DNA of 64,000 bases from Prillingera fragicola (GCA_002335605.1 BEDY01000007.1:310001-374000); one strand, 5' to 3'. Shown: positions 1 to 12,238, numbered from the stretch's first letter. The notes: generated by a model from the sequence alone, not told the origin. Translations and numbers: made by a program.

Positions 1-435
1 TCGATCGGTCTCGACATTGCGCCCACCGGCGTCGAATCTGCCAACAAGTGGCTCCAAGCCCAGTCCCCTCGCCCGGCCGCTACGTCCGAGGCTGTCCTGG
101 GCGACTTCTTCACGTACAAGCCCAAAGAGGACTTTGACTTGATCTACGACTATACGTTTCTCTGTGCTCTGCCCCCCAAGCTCCGCACCCAGTGGGGCGA
201 GCGCATGTCGGCCCTTACCAAGAATGCCCCCACTTCGCGTCTCATCACGCTGATGTACCCTCTTAACGGCAACCCGCCTCCGTTTGGCCCTCCCTTCTCC
301 CTCTCCGAGGAGGTCTACGATGAGGTGCTGGGTAAGGACTGGGAGTGCATCTACAAGGAGTCGATCAAGGAGGAGTACAAGCGTGCCAACTCGCCCCCTG
401 GTGGACAGAAGCTGGCGGTCTGGAAGCGCAAGTAG
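1..435 (+). CDS. TPMT-family (thiol/thiopurine) S-methyltransferase, 3' end only
   Basis: The window opens inside this gene; frame 1 is open from base 1 to a TAG at 433-435, giving the last 144 residues. The piece begins with an SIGLDIAP stretch like the region after the SAM-binding motif, followed by a LIYDYTFLCALPP segment typical of the fungal thiopurine/thiol methyltransferase family (SAM-dependent Rossmann fold), and a C-terminal KEEYKRANSPPG segment. Known members methylate small thiols or thiocyanate-like anions in the cytosol; the substrate here cannot be told. The 5' part with the SAM glycine loop lies outside the window. It converges with the PX-protein gene, whose stop lies only about 110 bp downstream. 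Confidence 0.75.
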   Translation, partial: SIGLDIAPTGVESANKWLQAQSPRPAATSEAVLGDFFTYKPKEDFDLIYDYTFLCALPPKLRTQWGERMSALTKNAPTSRLITLMYPLNGNPPPFGPPFSLSEEVYDEVLGKDWECIYKESIKEEYKRANSPPGGQKLAVWKRK

Positions 436-548
436 TTGCCGTGCAAAGTAAACAGATGCAGTGGATTGCGCAGTAATTCGAGAAGCCATTAACGACGTTG
501 CACATCACTACACGCAGACTGTAAAAATAATAGATCTATCGCATTCGT

Positions 549-3500
549 CTAAGGCTTGAGCTCCTTGACGACCAACAAGGGTTTGACGACCTCAACGAAC
601 AATGGCCGGAGGGCCGCAATAGCCTTGGCATCTGGAGCCTTGAGGGACTCCTGCTTGCGCTTCCGGCGCTTCTTTGGGCCTGGCGGGGGAGGTGGCCGGC
701 CATCTTTGGGCGGGACGGGAGGCGCGTCGGCGTCATGCGACGTGCTCGTCGTCGCGCGCGCGGAATGAGGGCCGAGATGCGAGGGACCATGAGGCTGTCC
801 CGTTCTGGGCATGGAGCGGATGGACGAGCCGTCAGAAGTGTCGTCTCCCCACTCCTCGTCCTCTTCTTCCTCCTCTTCGTCGCCCACCTCGCCGGCGGCA
901 CCGATTGTCGTGTCGGTGAGCGCCAAGCTCTCGACAACAGAGTTGACGAGAGCAGTGTCGTCCAGGCTCTGCTGATCCTCGCCCTGTCCAGACTGGAAAC
1001 GGCGCCGCACCTTCTCCTCGTGCGCGACCTTGAGGGCATAGTGGTACTGGGCAATCTTGTCCACTTCGGCCATGATTTGCACGCGCTCTGGGCCAGAGTG
1101 GGGAAGAAGAATCTCGAGGTCGAGAGGGTGGGGGAGACCCTCGCGCGCGTAGGAGAGGAACAGCTCGATCCAGCCCATGAGCGAGTCAAAGAGGCCCTGG
1201 CCCTTTGAATGAACATTGTGCACGAACGAGTAGAAGGCCTGCTCGTGGCGTTGGACCAGGTCAATAAAGGTCTGAACGGTCCGCTGCGGGTCCTCTTGCG
1301 AGACTAGTTGTCAGCTCTGTTCGAGATATGCAAGACTCACGTTCCTCAACCTGCTCAACCGTGCGGATCATATCATTGATGAATGCCTGCAAGTCGCCCA
1401 ACGAGTCGGCAATGCTTGCCGCCTTGTAGACCTGCGCGAGAGGAGCATAGAAAATGGTAATAATGTCCTTGAGCAGCTCGGCAGTGACACCTTCGAAAAT
1501 GAGCGCTACAAGCGCCTCCTTTTCCTTCTTGCGCATCATGAGCTTCATGAGAATGTTCAGGTCTTCGAACAACCACGCGTCGTCGTTGTCGGGCCCCTCG
1601 TCGTCGTCCGAGTCGGACAACTCGGCGCGCTCGAGCTGATACTCTTTGTACGCGCGAGATGCTTTGAAGACACGCTGGAACTGCGGCCTAGACAGGATGG
1701 GCATGTCGGGCGAGCGCAAGATCACGACGAGCAAATCAATACCCTCCGTAACGGCGTCGCGGCGGAACAGCTCCTGAATCTCGTAGGGCGCGTCGACATA
1801 CTGCTGCAGTTTTTGGCACAGGACGGGGTCGTCAATCTTGTCGGTTACTGCCTGAATGTCTTCCTGCAGATATCGGACGTCCTCGGCCAGCGAAGTCGAG
1901 AACATGCGCTGCAGCAGGGACTGGCCACCAAATGGCCTTGCGAGGAAGAGGTCCAAAATACCGCGGATCATGGCGACGGGGTTGGAGATTTTCAGAATAC
2001 CCTTGAGGACAAAGTAGGGCATGATACCGTGCAGGCGCTTCAAGCCCGCGAGTGACTCGGACGCATTGTCAGACGCGACGTACATTTGGAAGACTGTGGC
2101 TGCGAGTCTGGCCGTCAGCTCTACCTTACATTAGGGACTCACGAAATGCGACCCCACTCGAGCACGCTTCGCTCAGCCTTGGGCAGATCCTCCACCCGCT
2201 CAACGCGACGCACAACCTCGAACACACTCTTCAACCCACCCTCACGGGTGAGCACGTCGCCCTTGAACTCGGCGAGGCCTTCACGGAGGGCCTCGACGCG
2301 CCGCTCCGCCTCCTCGCGGAACCGCTTGCGTCCCTCCTCACGTACGGCATCGGCGTCGAGACGGCGCGTGATGTCTGCCGCCTCTGGGGGAGTGAGCGTC
2401 GTGGGGTTTGAGAGCAGGAATGACCGAATGACTGGCGAGTTGGGCACCTCGGGCAAACTCATGATACCCTGGAGATAGGCGCGAAGCGTCAGACGGTTCT
2501 TCTCGCGGGATAGCGGTGTAGCCGGCGCCGTCGGTGAGGAGAGGTCGGGGCGATCACCCTCCTGCGACCCGCGAGGCGACGTGGTGCCCGAAGGCGTGCC
2601 GGTGCCGGTGCCCGATCCGTAAATGACGCGCAGGGGGTTGTAGTAGCTGTATCCACCGCCAGCCTGGGAAGGCACCTGCGGCGCTTGGGCAGCCGTCTTG
2701 TTCTTTGCAGGAGGATTGGCAATCTCGGCATCTGGGAACGCGATACGAAGCTACGTCGTCAGCCACGATCTAATGCGAGAACTCACTTCTTCAGCCAGTC
2801 GCCTAAAGTCACCATAGCGGCGCGAGACAAACACGTCGTTGAACCCCGTTCGCTGTGTGCGGATGATAAACTCTTCGTGGCTCTTGTGGCGATGCACGCG
2901 GCTCTTCTCAGCGACATTACGCACGCCGACAACGTTGACGTCAAAGTGAATCATCTCTTGCGGGTTTGGGTTTTTGGCCACCCAGCGCTTCCGCCTCGCC
3001 TCGTTGGCCTCTTCGATGCGGCGGAGCTCGCTCTGTCCAATACGCACGACCTCTTCGCCGCCGACGAGTTTGATGCCTATGCCTATCATGAGGCCCAAGT
3101 GCTTTTCGGCCTTGTTCCATAGCTTGCGGCGCTCCTCGGCGTCCCGGCGCTCTTCCTTGCTCATAAGACTTTCGGCAATCTGGCGCTCCTCGGGCGTCGA
3201 GGTGGTGTGCTCGCTCATGCCAGTCGTAGCGAGAAAGCTCGAAAGGAATGGCTGGACCTTGGCGGACCAGAACGTCGGCGGCGCGGCTGCGAGAAAGGGA
3301 AAGGGTAGCACAAACTGGTGGAATATGTACCGGAGGAACGGCAAGTCGGGCAGCCTTCCTTCCGAGAGATCGTTGACGCGCGCCGCGACATCCTTCTTTG
3401 CTTCGGCGGGAAGCACAAACGGCGATCCCAAGAGCCCCAACGCGTTGGCACCGAGCACGGGGTCCGTGATGAGATTCAACTCGTAGGAAATCTGCTGATC

Positions 3501-4037
3501 CACGAGCGTCTTTTTCAAGTAGTGTGCGCGCAGAGGCGTCAAGATTGTCGGTGGGGTAAACTCTGGCAGAGTCGAGTGGTGCGGCAGCAAGTGTTGAGCA
3601 GACACTTTCGCACCGTCCGTCTTGGGCACTGGTGGACGGGGACGTTTGCCGCCCGTCCCCGTCGTGTCGGCTGATGACGCGCTGACAGCACTCAACGCGC
3701 TCCCACGGCGTTCTGGCACTGTACCGTCCAGCGACGTCGCGGCCAGCTTGTCGGCCAAGGGCGTCTCTGAGCTAGTCGACCCGCGCGGGCTTGCACTCCC
3801 CGAGTCCTCGGCACTCAACAGCGGGGACGCGACGACTGGCGGCGGCAAACTAGTCTGCGCGGCCAGAGATGCGCCCCTCGCGGGCAGACGCGGCGGGGAG
3901 GGAGGCGCGGCATATCCTCCTTCCAGTTCGACGGCGTTGATGGCGCGCACGTCTGCTTCGTCGTCTGGCGGGGCTGGGAGGGGACGCTCGGGGCGGGAAC
4001 GCTGCTTGCGCGGTTGATAAGGGAGCTGGCCTGACAT
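549..4037 (-). CDS. PX-domain protein with PX-associated (PXB/DUF3818) domains, Ypr097w/Lec1-like
   Basis: Four exons (4037-2787, 2750-2143, 2107-1341, 1303-549) join to 1126 codons plus stop; introns are 36, 35 and 37 nt with GTGAGT donors. The N-terminus (1-150) is proline-rich and disordered. Residues about 150-270 form a helical PX-associated domain, then comes the PX domain (from about 355; MIHFDVNVVGV, then RRYGDFRRLAEE), which in this family binds phosphoinositides. The second half is a long helical DUF3818-type region (MPYFVLKGILKISNPVAMIRG). An acidic run and a PPPPPGPKKRRKRK basic-proline tail end the protein. This architecture is the fungus-specific family of yeast Ypr097w, linked to membrane lipid and sterol handling. 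The assignment is by architecture; the biochemical role is inference. Confidence 0.85.
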
Positions 4038-4656
4038 TGCGCGTGAGGCGTTGGTAGGGAGGACACGTTGGGCGGCGGGGAGAGATCTGGGGTGGCGAGC
4101 TGTCGCGTCAATGAGTGACTATGCACGTGTCGATATGCCCCTTGGCGATGTGCCCGGGAGGGAGTGTCGCCGTGAGAGACAGGTGACTGTGATGTAGTGC
4201 TGCAGGTGTAAAGAGCAAAGAGAGAAGTGAGAATGTGGAGAGAGGAAGAGAGAGATGGACTGCGCGGGTCGACAACAAGGAACACCATGGGACGTCATCA
4301 CCATTGCCCCGCTTCCGTCATTTCTCCATCCATGTTATATTAATAATTTATTGCTTCTACACTCCTGCTCACTCTCCAGTTCTTCAGAAACAGAGAGAGA
4401 AGGGGCAGCAGAAGTGACAGAAAAGTTTTACATATCAATGTGCATGCTATTCTCCCGTGTCTGCGAAATGGTACACATACACTGCTTACAAGAGCAACGA
4501 GTTACACGGCCACCCAGGGCCAGGCTTCTTTCTCACCTTCTTCCTACTTCTCGCCTCATCTTACATCTCTCGGGCACTGTCCATGCAGGCCATCACCTCG
4601 GCTGCACCGCAGCCACACACGAAAGACTCTCACAGAGATCCCAAAAACACGAAACG
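4038..4656. other. Intergenic: promoter of the PX gene and 3' end of the serine-rich gene
   Basis: No coding potential was recognised. An A/T-rich patch around 4336-4352 contrasts with the GC-rich genes on both sides. The upstream leader of the PX gene contains polypyrimidine runs on the minus strand at 4190-4260. Confidence 0.5.
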
Positions 4657-6603
4657 CTAAGGCAAATCCATGCCAGGCTTCTCCTCAAACGGACTTCTCA
4701 AGCATCCCTTGCCCAGACCGACATCCAGGCCGTTCATGGCGAGGCTGAGCGGCGCAGAGGCTACGGGGCTGGTCGCCCCCGAGGCGGCTGCAGCGGCAAG
4801 CGCCGTCATCTTGAGCGATCCGAGCCCCTGCCTAGGCCGAGTCCGCTGTTTGGCGATGATCACGTCGCGATCACGATCACTGTCGCTGTCCCAGCCTGAA
4901 GGCAGGCGTTTCTCGGCACTGCCGAAGGGAGCATCCTCGAACGCTCCGCCGAGCGACGACGGCTCGCCGCTCGCTAACGGCGCACCGAGCACGGGCGTCT
5001 CGCACGTCGGCGGTGGGGCAAGCAGGCCCCCGACTTCGCAGCGCGAGTTGTCGCGCCTGATCTCGCGCTTGCTCGTGCCCTGTGCAGACTGAGAACGGAG
5101 CAGGCGAGGGGCAGTCGACTCGGGTGCAGAGGCGCGGCGCTTTGAGCTGCGTCCAGCTGACGGCGGGCTTTTTTGCTCGGTCGCGCTCGTCGTCGTCGGC
5201 GTGTGGGGCTCGGCATTGTCGCTGGCCTCCTCCTTCTCCGCCTCGGCCTCGAGGTCACTGGCAGTAAAGCTGCGTCCGCGAACAAGCAACGACGGGCGCC
5301 TCGACCCGTTGGACAGGGTAGAGCGTGACGAGCTCTGGCGCCTCATTGGCGCCGGCCTAGGTGCGACACGCTGAGGCTCGGGCGGTGGCGACGACGCCGG
5401 CGTAATGGTGAGCGCAAACGGCCTTGGGCCAGCCGCGGGCGAACGGCTACCAGCAGGAGCCCCGACCGAGGCCGCACGCGCGAGGCTTGCTGTCTCGCGT
5501 GCAGAGTTTTGCAGTGTCGTAGAGAGTCTGTATCGTGTCAGCCATGGATTCTCATGATCTCAAGGATGCACGGGCCCTGGGGGCGTCGGCGGCGGCGTCG
5601 ATCCCTGCCGGAGGGGCGCACAATTGACGCCGACAGTGGCTGACGCCATTCGCCATGTTGAACGCGTCTCTAGCAACTCACCGAAGAACCCGTCCTGGTT
5701 CGCCGCGCGACACGTCGTTGGCCTCCTCGTCGAGGTAATCCATCGATCCGACGCGCTTGACGCCTGGGCGCGCGAGACGCTCTTGCCGCGTCAGTTTCCG
5801 GTCCGCCAACTCGTTGCCCAGCCGCGTATCCGCCAGCGCCAGGGCGGCGAGCATGCGCCGCGTCTCGTTCCATGTATGTGGCCACTCGTCTTGCGAGCCT
5901 TGCTGGGTTGGGGGCAGCGGGGCTTTGGTGGCCAGGGGGGAGGTCGCGCGGCTGGCTACAGGGGAAGTTTCGGCGGAAGCGTCATACCCGCTGCTGTTGT
6001 CGTCATTGCCAGGGTGCACTCCGCTGGTGCTAAACGTGTCGAGGACGACCGAGGTAAGCTCGTCCAGTACATGGGGAGGGGGCATCGAGCCTGGTGGGTA
6101 GTGCAGCGAGTCGCGCGGGGGTCGGGCCAGGAGCTACGTCGTCAGTACAGGTTTGCGGGAGGGGCATGTCCGATGGCCGGACCATGACTCACCGATTCGA
6201 GGACCTCGACCTGCTCGCGCTCCCAATCGTCCTCCCTGTTTCGCTTGCCGGTGACCCTCGGCGAAGGGGTGAGCATCCCAAGGGTGAGGTTGGAGACGTC
6301 GGGGGTCTTGAGCGCCTGGCTCGAGGACGACTGGCCCGAGGGCATAGTGCGGGGGAACATGTGTGGTGGCTGCTGCGTCGTGTTAGCATTGTTCATGGAG
6401 CACGAGCATTCGCACATGCTGCGTGCATGGCGATATCCACGCAGTTTGTGCTGGATGGACGCTTTGGCCCGCCGCGGCGGACACCTCCGGTCGTCCTGAC
6501 GGGTGCAACTTACATATTGCATGTCCGGCGTGAACGGCCCGGAGGCCATCATGTGTGGGTCGGGGAGCGGCATGGACAGCTTGAGTCCAGAGGGGCGTGC
6601 CAT
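4657..6603 (-). CDS. Serine/proline-rich low-complexity protein of unknown function
   Basis: Exons 6603-6514, 6372-6193, 6133-5682 and 5527-4657 join in frame to 530 residues. I chose the ATG at 6603; an open frame continues upstream to 6678 but only through a TTG. The protein is rich in Ser, Pro, Ala and Arg with several RRxS sites (for example MRRQSSSRSTLSNGSRRPS) and TPSPR/SPSP-like sites suited to proline-directed or basophilic kinases. No known domain, membrane segment or signal peptide is visible; a short helical stretch, WPHTWNETRRMLAALALADTR, is the most ordered part. It may be a lineage-specific regulatory or nuclear protein; I do not recognise it. Its unusually long upstream region suggests complex regulation. 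Confidence 0.7.
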
Positions 6604-9600
6604 GGCGGCACAGTTGTCTTGTGGAAGAGGAGGAAGAGGGGTAGAGAGAAGCGTGGATGATTTCTTGGGCGCGTGCAAGTCAAGTCAATTGACTTGGTGG
6701 TCCGTAATTGTGGAGCCTACTGGATTGGTTCCAGGGCGGCCGACCGGATGATCCAGCAATAAGGGTGGCGGGCGTTACAACTGGTGTAGCAGGCGAGAGC
6801 AGTTGAGAGACAGACGCTCTGCGTCGTTGATTGCGTCGAGCAGATGACAAGTTGAGATGAAGTACAAGGCCAAGAGACACTGGGGGTTATCGAGCTCGAG
6901 AGCAAGACGCGCTCCCCCAACGATAGAGGGTCGGTCGGAGCAGAGGAGCAAGGAGGCAAGGAGAGGCGAGGCCACCCTTGGTCGTTGCTGCTGCTGCTGC
7001 TGCTGGGCTGTGCGGGGGCAAGCCGAACGGCGTCCAAGCGCCGAGCCCTCGTGGGTCTCGTGGTCATGTCGCACATGAGCTACGCGCACCCGCTCTGGAG
7101 GCTGCTGCTGCTGGGATCTGGGGCCTTGCCCTTGCCTCCCCTGGTGGTTTGTCCCTGCTCTCCTGTGCCAGCCTAAACTTTCTGCGTCTTGTACGTCATG
7201 CAACTCTTGCTGCGACCTTGCAGTCTCCGCCGTACCAAGGACGGCAGGGCGAGTGACGTACGGACATTGGCAGCCAAGGGACGCCCAGCAACTTATGGTA
7301 CCCGTACCGTGGCGCTATTCAGTTTACGTACGTCTGAATGTCCCAGTAGCCCTGCAGCCCTGCCACCCGAACCCACTGCAGACAAACCGGTACAATTCCA
7401 GTTACTCCATTGGGAGAAACGCGACCCGCGACGCGAACTCTCAATGTGGTGAGCAATGTGGTTAGCTGGTGTAATGTTGGCTCTTGGCCAGGCGCGAGCG
7501 ACGCGATCTTGCGATGGAGGCCTGGGTCGAGTCCAATCGTTCTAGATGCATTTCCCAAGGACATCAAAGCAGAAGTGGTCGCTGTCCCCGCAGAATCGGA
7601 ACATTTGCTGCAGACCGTGGTACTGTGGCACTACGAGGTCTCAGGTCCGCAATCATGATTCAACAAACTATAACCCTCTCGCTTCGACCAGGTTGCATTC
7701 TCTCGGGTCCTGGTTGATGGATGAATGTGGGAATCTACTTGATAAGCTCATTCCAAATCTACTGCGCTGGCGCAAACAATAACAAAGCCAAGCAAAAGTG
7801 GGCTGCATTAAACTCGGCACGCTCTCACACTGCCCACTCAAGCAGTGCAACGACGTTCAGAACGGGCACATGAAGCAGACTTGTGCTTTGCAACCCACAC
7901 TATCCCCGGCACACCCAAGGATCACTCCTTGCATGCGTACCCCGCCAAGAGGCGCAGCCTACTTGGCGTGTTAACGACTCTTGTGTCATCATCGTCATCA
8001 TCTGCGTCCGTCGTACAGGTCCTTGTCACCGTTCCTCGACGTTCCTCATTGTCCTTGATGTTTCTGATACTTCTTTTCCCCGAGGCAAGCACAACTGGTT
8101 CGGCATGGCGGAGATGGCGGGCATGAGTCGCAAGAGGCAGCTACTCCCTGGAACAGGACTGCCAGCACATGCTCCTGCCTCGGTGACAGTACTAACGAGA
8201 GCTGACACAGTGTGTGACATCCTAGATCCTAGAGTTGGGCAAGTTCGTCGATGAGCTCATTATAGAAGCCTGAGTTGAAAACAGTTTAAGAATAGTCATC
8301 CTCGCATCGGTGCTCACACGCTCGTATACGCGGCGAATGGACGAAACGAACTCGTCTCGCTTATCACTCGTCGCTTGCTGTTCAAGAGGCACTGGTTGTT
8401 AAAAACTACGCGCCTGCTATTCTGATACATTCGCTCCACTGCTCCACTTGCGCAGCACTGGACTGTCCTGGATATCCAGGACGCATGAGTGGAGCGTGGT
8501 CGTCTCCGAGTTCCTGTGACACATGGCTTGGGCACGAGGGTTAAGGGCACAACGCGTCTCAACCTCCGGTGCCAGCGAAGTGTCGCAGTAGTCAACAACG
8601 GTCACATTCTCGCTTCCAGAAGAAAATAGCGCAGCTGTCCCACGGTGCGCAGGGTAGATAACCAGCACTCCCACGGTGTACAGGGAAGGAGAAGTGGAGC
8701 AGGAGACCAGTGGGCAAGCGGCTTTCACATGAGACAAGGAGGGTGGGCTGAACGATGCGCGCCACGAACGAAGGGCATGAATGTGCGTGCGTACTTCGTT
8801 TCACTTGGCCTGTTGGTTTGAGGAGTGCTGGCCGTGCTGGGCGAGTTCCAACTCAGGAGTTCAGGACAGTGTTCGTCCACATGCTCCACCTGCAGTATAC
8901 AAATGTGAAAGGGAAATGGCCGTATACAAATAGAAATGGCCGTCTTCTCAAGAACCCATGGCACCACCCCCACATTGGGCCCCCGCTGTTCGAAAGCAAC
9001 CCCCAGATCCCAAGACTCTGGATCCGAGGCGGCTGATTTCCCGGCCTAACGAGATAACGAGATCCCAGTCTAGGCCAGTGACAGGGAACGAACGCACAGA
9101 AAGGAGCAAGAAGAGAAAGAGGCGTCCATGACATAAACGCGTCGGAGCGTCCTAGGCACCGGGCATGTTTGGTACCGCGCCGACGTGCTTTGCCGAACAT
9201 TGCTCAGCTGATATCGCTGCTGCAGTGGGGAGATGTGGGGAAGGGAGAGAAGCAAAGGAGAGGTGTCTTCTGGCCTTCTGAGCTGCTGCGATGTGGTTGT
9301 GGGTGTGCGGCACGTGAAACCTTTTCTTCAATGTTGTGGGGGGATGAGCGCCGTGTCATGAGCATCTCAAGAGCCTGGGCCGGAGGAGTTTGGCAGGCTG
9401 TCGTCTGACTCGAATGATAGCAGCCAGTTGGGACTGGCCACCAATGCGTACAGTACCGTACAGTACCGTGTGCAGTGCTGAGTACTCCAGTTTCGACCCT
9501 ATCAGCAGGCGCCGCCAGAAGTGGCAGTTTGACGGAAGTGGCGCCAGCACAGTCGAATCATTATCATACATGCTCGTACAGACACCCCATTCTACAAAAA

Positions 9601-9605
9601 AATCC
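6604..9605. other. 3-kb gene-poor interval upstream of the serine-rich gene
   Basis: No open frame here shows conserved domain sequence or a convincing exon chain. The part nearest the serine-rich gene carries a (TGC)n microsatellite at 6986-7005, which reads as CAG repeats in that gene's leader, and a second short one near 7107. A direct repeat of about 20-27 bp, beginning GTATACAAAT and ending GAAATGGCC, occurs at 8895-8921 and 8922-8941. The CCCACGGTG motif is repeated at about 8639 and 8671, and CAGTACCGTA is duplicated near 9450. It could hold a long 5' leader, a non-coding RNA or decayed sequence. Confidence 0.5.
6986..7005. repeat. TGC/CAG trinucleotide microsatellite
   Basis: About seven TGC units in a row, followed by a further GGCTG. 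It lies 380 bp upstream of the chosen start of the minus-strand serine-rich gene, so any long leader transcript would carry CAG repeats. Confidence 0.8.
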
Positions 9606-11427
9606 CTAAATATAAGCAGGCGAGTCAACATTCTTTCCGATAGCAATGAGCTTCTTGTTCAAGTACTCATCGGTACCCTCATATCCGCCCTCTTTACCAT
9701 AGCCGCTCTCCTTGACACCGCCAAACGGAATAAACGCCTGGGAGAACCCGCCAGTGTTGGCGCCGACCATGCCGACCTCGAGCGCCTCGGCGACGCGGAA
9801 GATCCTGTCCGTGTCCCTTGAGAAAAAGTATCCGGCAAGTCCAACGTCGGCGTCGTTGGCGAGCTCGATGACGTGCTTTTCGTCCGTAAACTTGATGAGC
9901 GCAGCGAGGGGGCCAAAGGTCTCCTCGGACGCAATCTGGCAGTCCTCGGGCACGTTGCCCAGCACAGTCGGCTGAACGAGGTTGCCTTTACGCTCACCGC
10001 CGACGAGCACCTTGGCGCCACGCTTGACAGCGTCGGCAATGTGCTCCTCGACCTTTTCGGCCGCCTTCTCGTGAATCAGCGGGCCGTGGGTCACGCCCTC
10101 ATCAAAACCGCAGCCCGCCTTGAAGGTCTTGACCTTGGCGACGAGCTGCTTCTCAAACTCGTCGTACACCTTCTCATGGACGTAGATCCTGTTTGCACAG
10201 ACACAGGTCTGACCCGAGCCGCGGAACTTGGACGCAATGGTACCCGCGACGGCGGTCGGAATGTCGGCGTCGTCAAAGACAATGAGAGGGGCATTGCCGC
10301 CCAGCTCGAGGGACATCTTCTTGAGCGTGCCGGCAGCTTGGGCAGCGAGAATTTTGCCTACGCGGGTACTGCCAGTGAAGGACACCTTTTTGATCGTCTT
10401 GTTGGTCGTGAGCTCCTTGCCAATGTCCTGGAGATTCTTCTCCGTGGTGATGACGTTGACCACGCCATCAGGGACGCCGGCGCGCTTGATGAGCTCCATC
10501 ACGGCGAGGTTGGTAAATGGGGTCTCGGAGGGAACTTTCACAACGGCGGTGCAGCCGGTCGCGATAATTGGGCCAACCTTACGGGCGATCATTCCTGCGG
10601 GGAAGTTCCAGGGCACGAGGAGGGCGCAGACGCCGATGGGTTGCTTGATGACCATGTTGCGCTGGCCGGGGATGGCAGACGGGACGACATCGCCGTACTG
10701 GCGGACCGCCTCGCCAGCGTACCACGAGATGTAGGAGGCAGAGTAGGCTGCCTCGCCAATGGCGTCGTTCCACGATTTACCGTTCTCCCAGACAATCAAA
10801 CGCGCAATGTCTTTGGCGTGCTCCTGGAAAAGGTCGTTGAGCTTGAGTAGCCACTTCTGGCGGTCAAGGATTGTAGTCTGGCGGAAGGTCTTGAACGTCT
10901 CAGCAGCGACCTGAATAGCGCGCTTCGTGTCCTCGACAGTCATCTCGGGGCAGGTGCCAATCTTATCGCCGGTGGCAGGGTTGAAGACGTCAAACGTCGC
11001 GCCGTCCTTGGCATCGACCGCCTTGCCGCCAATCAGGCCATGCTGAATGAACAGCGACGGGTCGTCGAGGCCGAGCTGGTGTGTCAGCAAGGGACAACGG
11101 GGATGTTGACCTGAGGAAGAGGGCAGGGGAGTCACGACGCGGCATTCGGCATCGCCACTCCATGTGCGACCCTCACCTCAGTCTACTCACGGGGTTCTCC
11201 TTGGTGATGTTGGTTGGCCAGTTGCTCATGTTACGAGTGGCAGGGGGAGTGGTGACAGCAAAGGACGAAACAGTAGGACGCGTGTGAGCACGAAGAGAGG
11301 CAGCGCGGTGGAGCGACCGAGCAAAACGCGGAGTAACCGTGGAGCGTTCGATGAAGGATGAGGGAGTGGAAGAAGAGCCAATGGCCCGCTGGCCGTGTTT
11401 AAGTAGTGATGTCCTGGGGAGAGGCAT
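9606..11427 (-). CDS. Succinate-semialdehyde dehydrogenase (ALDH family), mitochondrial
   Basis: Two exons (11427-11191 and 11075-9606) joined by a 115-nt intron give 568 residues. The body is a class-I aldehyde dehydrogenase closest to the GABA-shunt enzyme that oxidises succinate semialdehyde to succinate with NAD(P)+. Signs are the VPWNFPAGMIARKVGPIIA substrate/cofactor loop, VSFTGSTRVGK, the general base Glu at about 336 (SLELGG) and the nucleophile Cys at about 370 (GSGQTCVCANR, the two-Cys form usual for SSADH). The first 66 residues are Arg/Ser-rich without acidic residues (MPLPRTSLLKHGQRAIG...), a good mitochondrial presequence. A second in-frame ATG at 11229 (MSNWPTN) would give a leaderless protein. 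The role in GABA catabolism is inferred from the family. Confidence 0.9.
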
Positions 11428-12238
11428 GGTGCAGGATTTGATAGAGCGGTGAGGGGAGGGATGAAAAGGTCAGATAGCGTGTTAGCGTGACAGGTGCGGG
11501 GGTCTAGATATGAGAAAGAATGAGCAGCAGCTCGAATGACATATCATGCAGATGGCTCTCGTCAGCATAGCCGGTCTGGTGCCCCGCCCAGCCAACTCAC
11601 ATTCTAATAGGCTGATTAGTAAAATTTGATTCCGCTATCTGACCTTGTAATCAGGGTAATCCACCAGAATCTGACCTTTTCCCACTGCTATTTGACCTTT
11701 TGGCGAGCGAGGCGCGGGAGAGCGACTCACTGCTCGTGCATCGGTGACAGCTCTGTGGCTGCGTCTACCGAGGTCTAGCGAGATAGCCCTCGTCTACCGC
11801 CCACGCCGCTCCACATTGCACTCGTGGCATGCATGGAGCAAGGAGATGAGAAGAAAGCAGCTTGGCAGCTTATGTCCGTTCGCTGCGGCTTATCTCCGTG
11901 TGGCACCTCGGTATTCCGGTCCGTTGTTCCGTGACATGCTTGTACAGCTCTCATCCACATTCTCCACAACTTGCCGTGTCTTTGGTCGGTTGAGCGGCAG
12001 GTTATTATCTATCCTCCCGACCGAGATCAGGCTAGCCGATATATCAACAATCATCACTCTGTGCCACGACGTCTCGTTCCAACTCATCTCTACTCACAGC
12101 AGCTTACTTCATCTGCTACTCTTTCAGCGGGTAACCTACACCTACGCCGAGCTTCAACTCGCCCCCCTCAATAACAAAAGTTCACGCCGGCCCCACACCT
12201 AGCACCATCTCTGGGCACCGCACGGCAACACGTCAGCC
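11428..12238. promoter_or_regulatory. Divergent promoter between SSADH and PhyH genes, with repeated TGACCTT motifs
   Basis: No coding sequence is seen in this 811-bp head-to-head spacer. The heptamer TGACCTT occurs at 11640, 11672 and 11693 on the plus strand and once inverted at 11466. The first and last of the 180-bp block form a perfect 14-bp inverted repeat. These may be sites for a shared regulator or ends of a small element. Confidence 0.45.
11466..11646. repeat. 14-bp perfect inverted repeat flanking about 153 bp
   Basis: AAGGTCAGATAGCG at 11466-11479 is the exact reverse complement of 11633-11646. The outer flanks show no obvious target-site duplication, so this is a MITE-like candidate or a pair of regulatory sites rather than a proven element. 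Confidence 0.5.

Noticed and set aside
536..1264. A 242-codon Arg/Ser-rich frame overlapping the last PX-gene exon
   Set aside because: Out-of-frame shadow; the overlapping frame continues the DUF3818-type protein and splices correctly.
8417..8737. Open frame of about 106 codons in the gene-poor interval
   Set aside because: No conserved pattern, no promoter features and several overlapping frames of equal length on both strands.
9873..10850. A 325-codon open frame antisense to the SSADH gene
   Set aside because: It mirrors the GC-rich codon bias of the real enzyme on the other strand and has no domain-like sequence.
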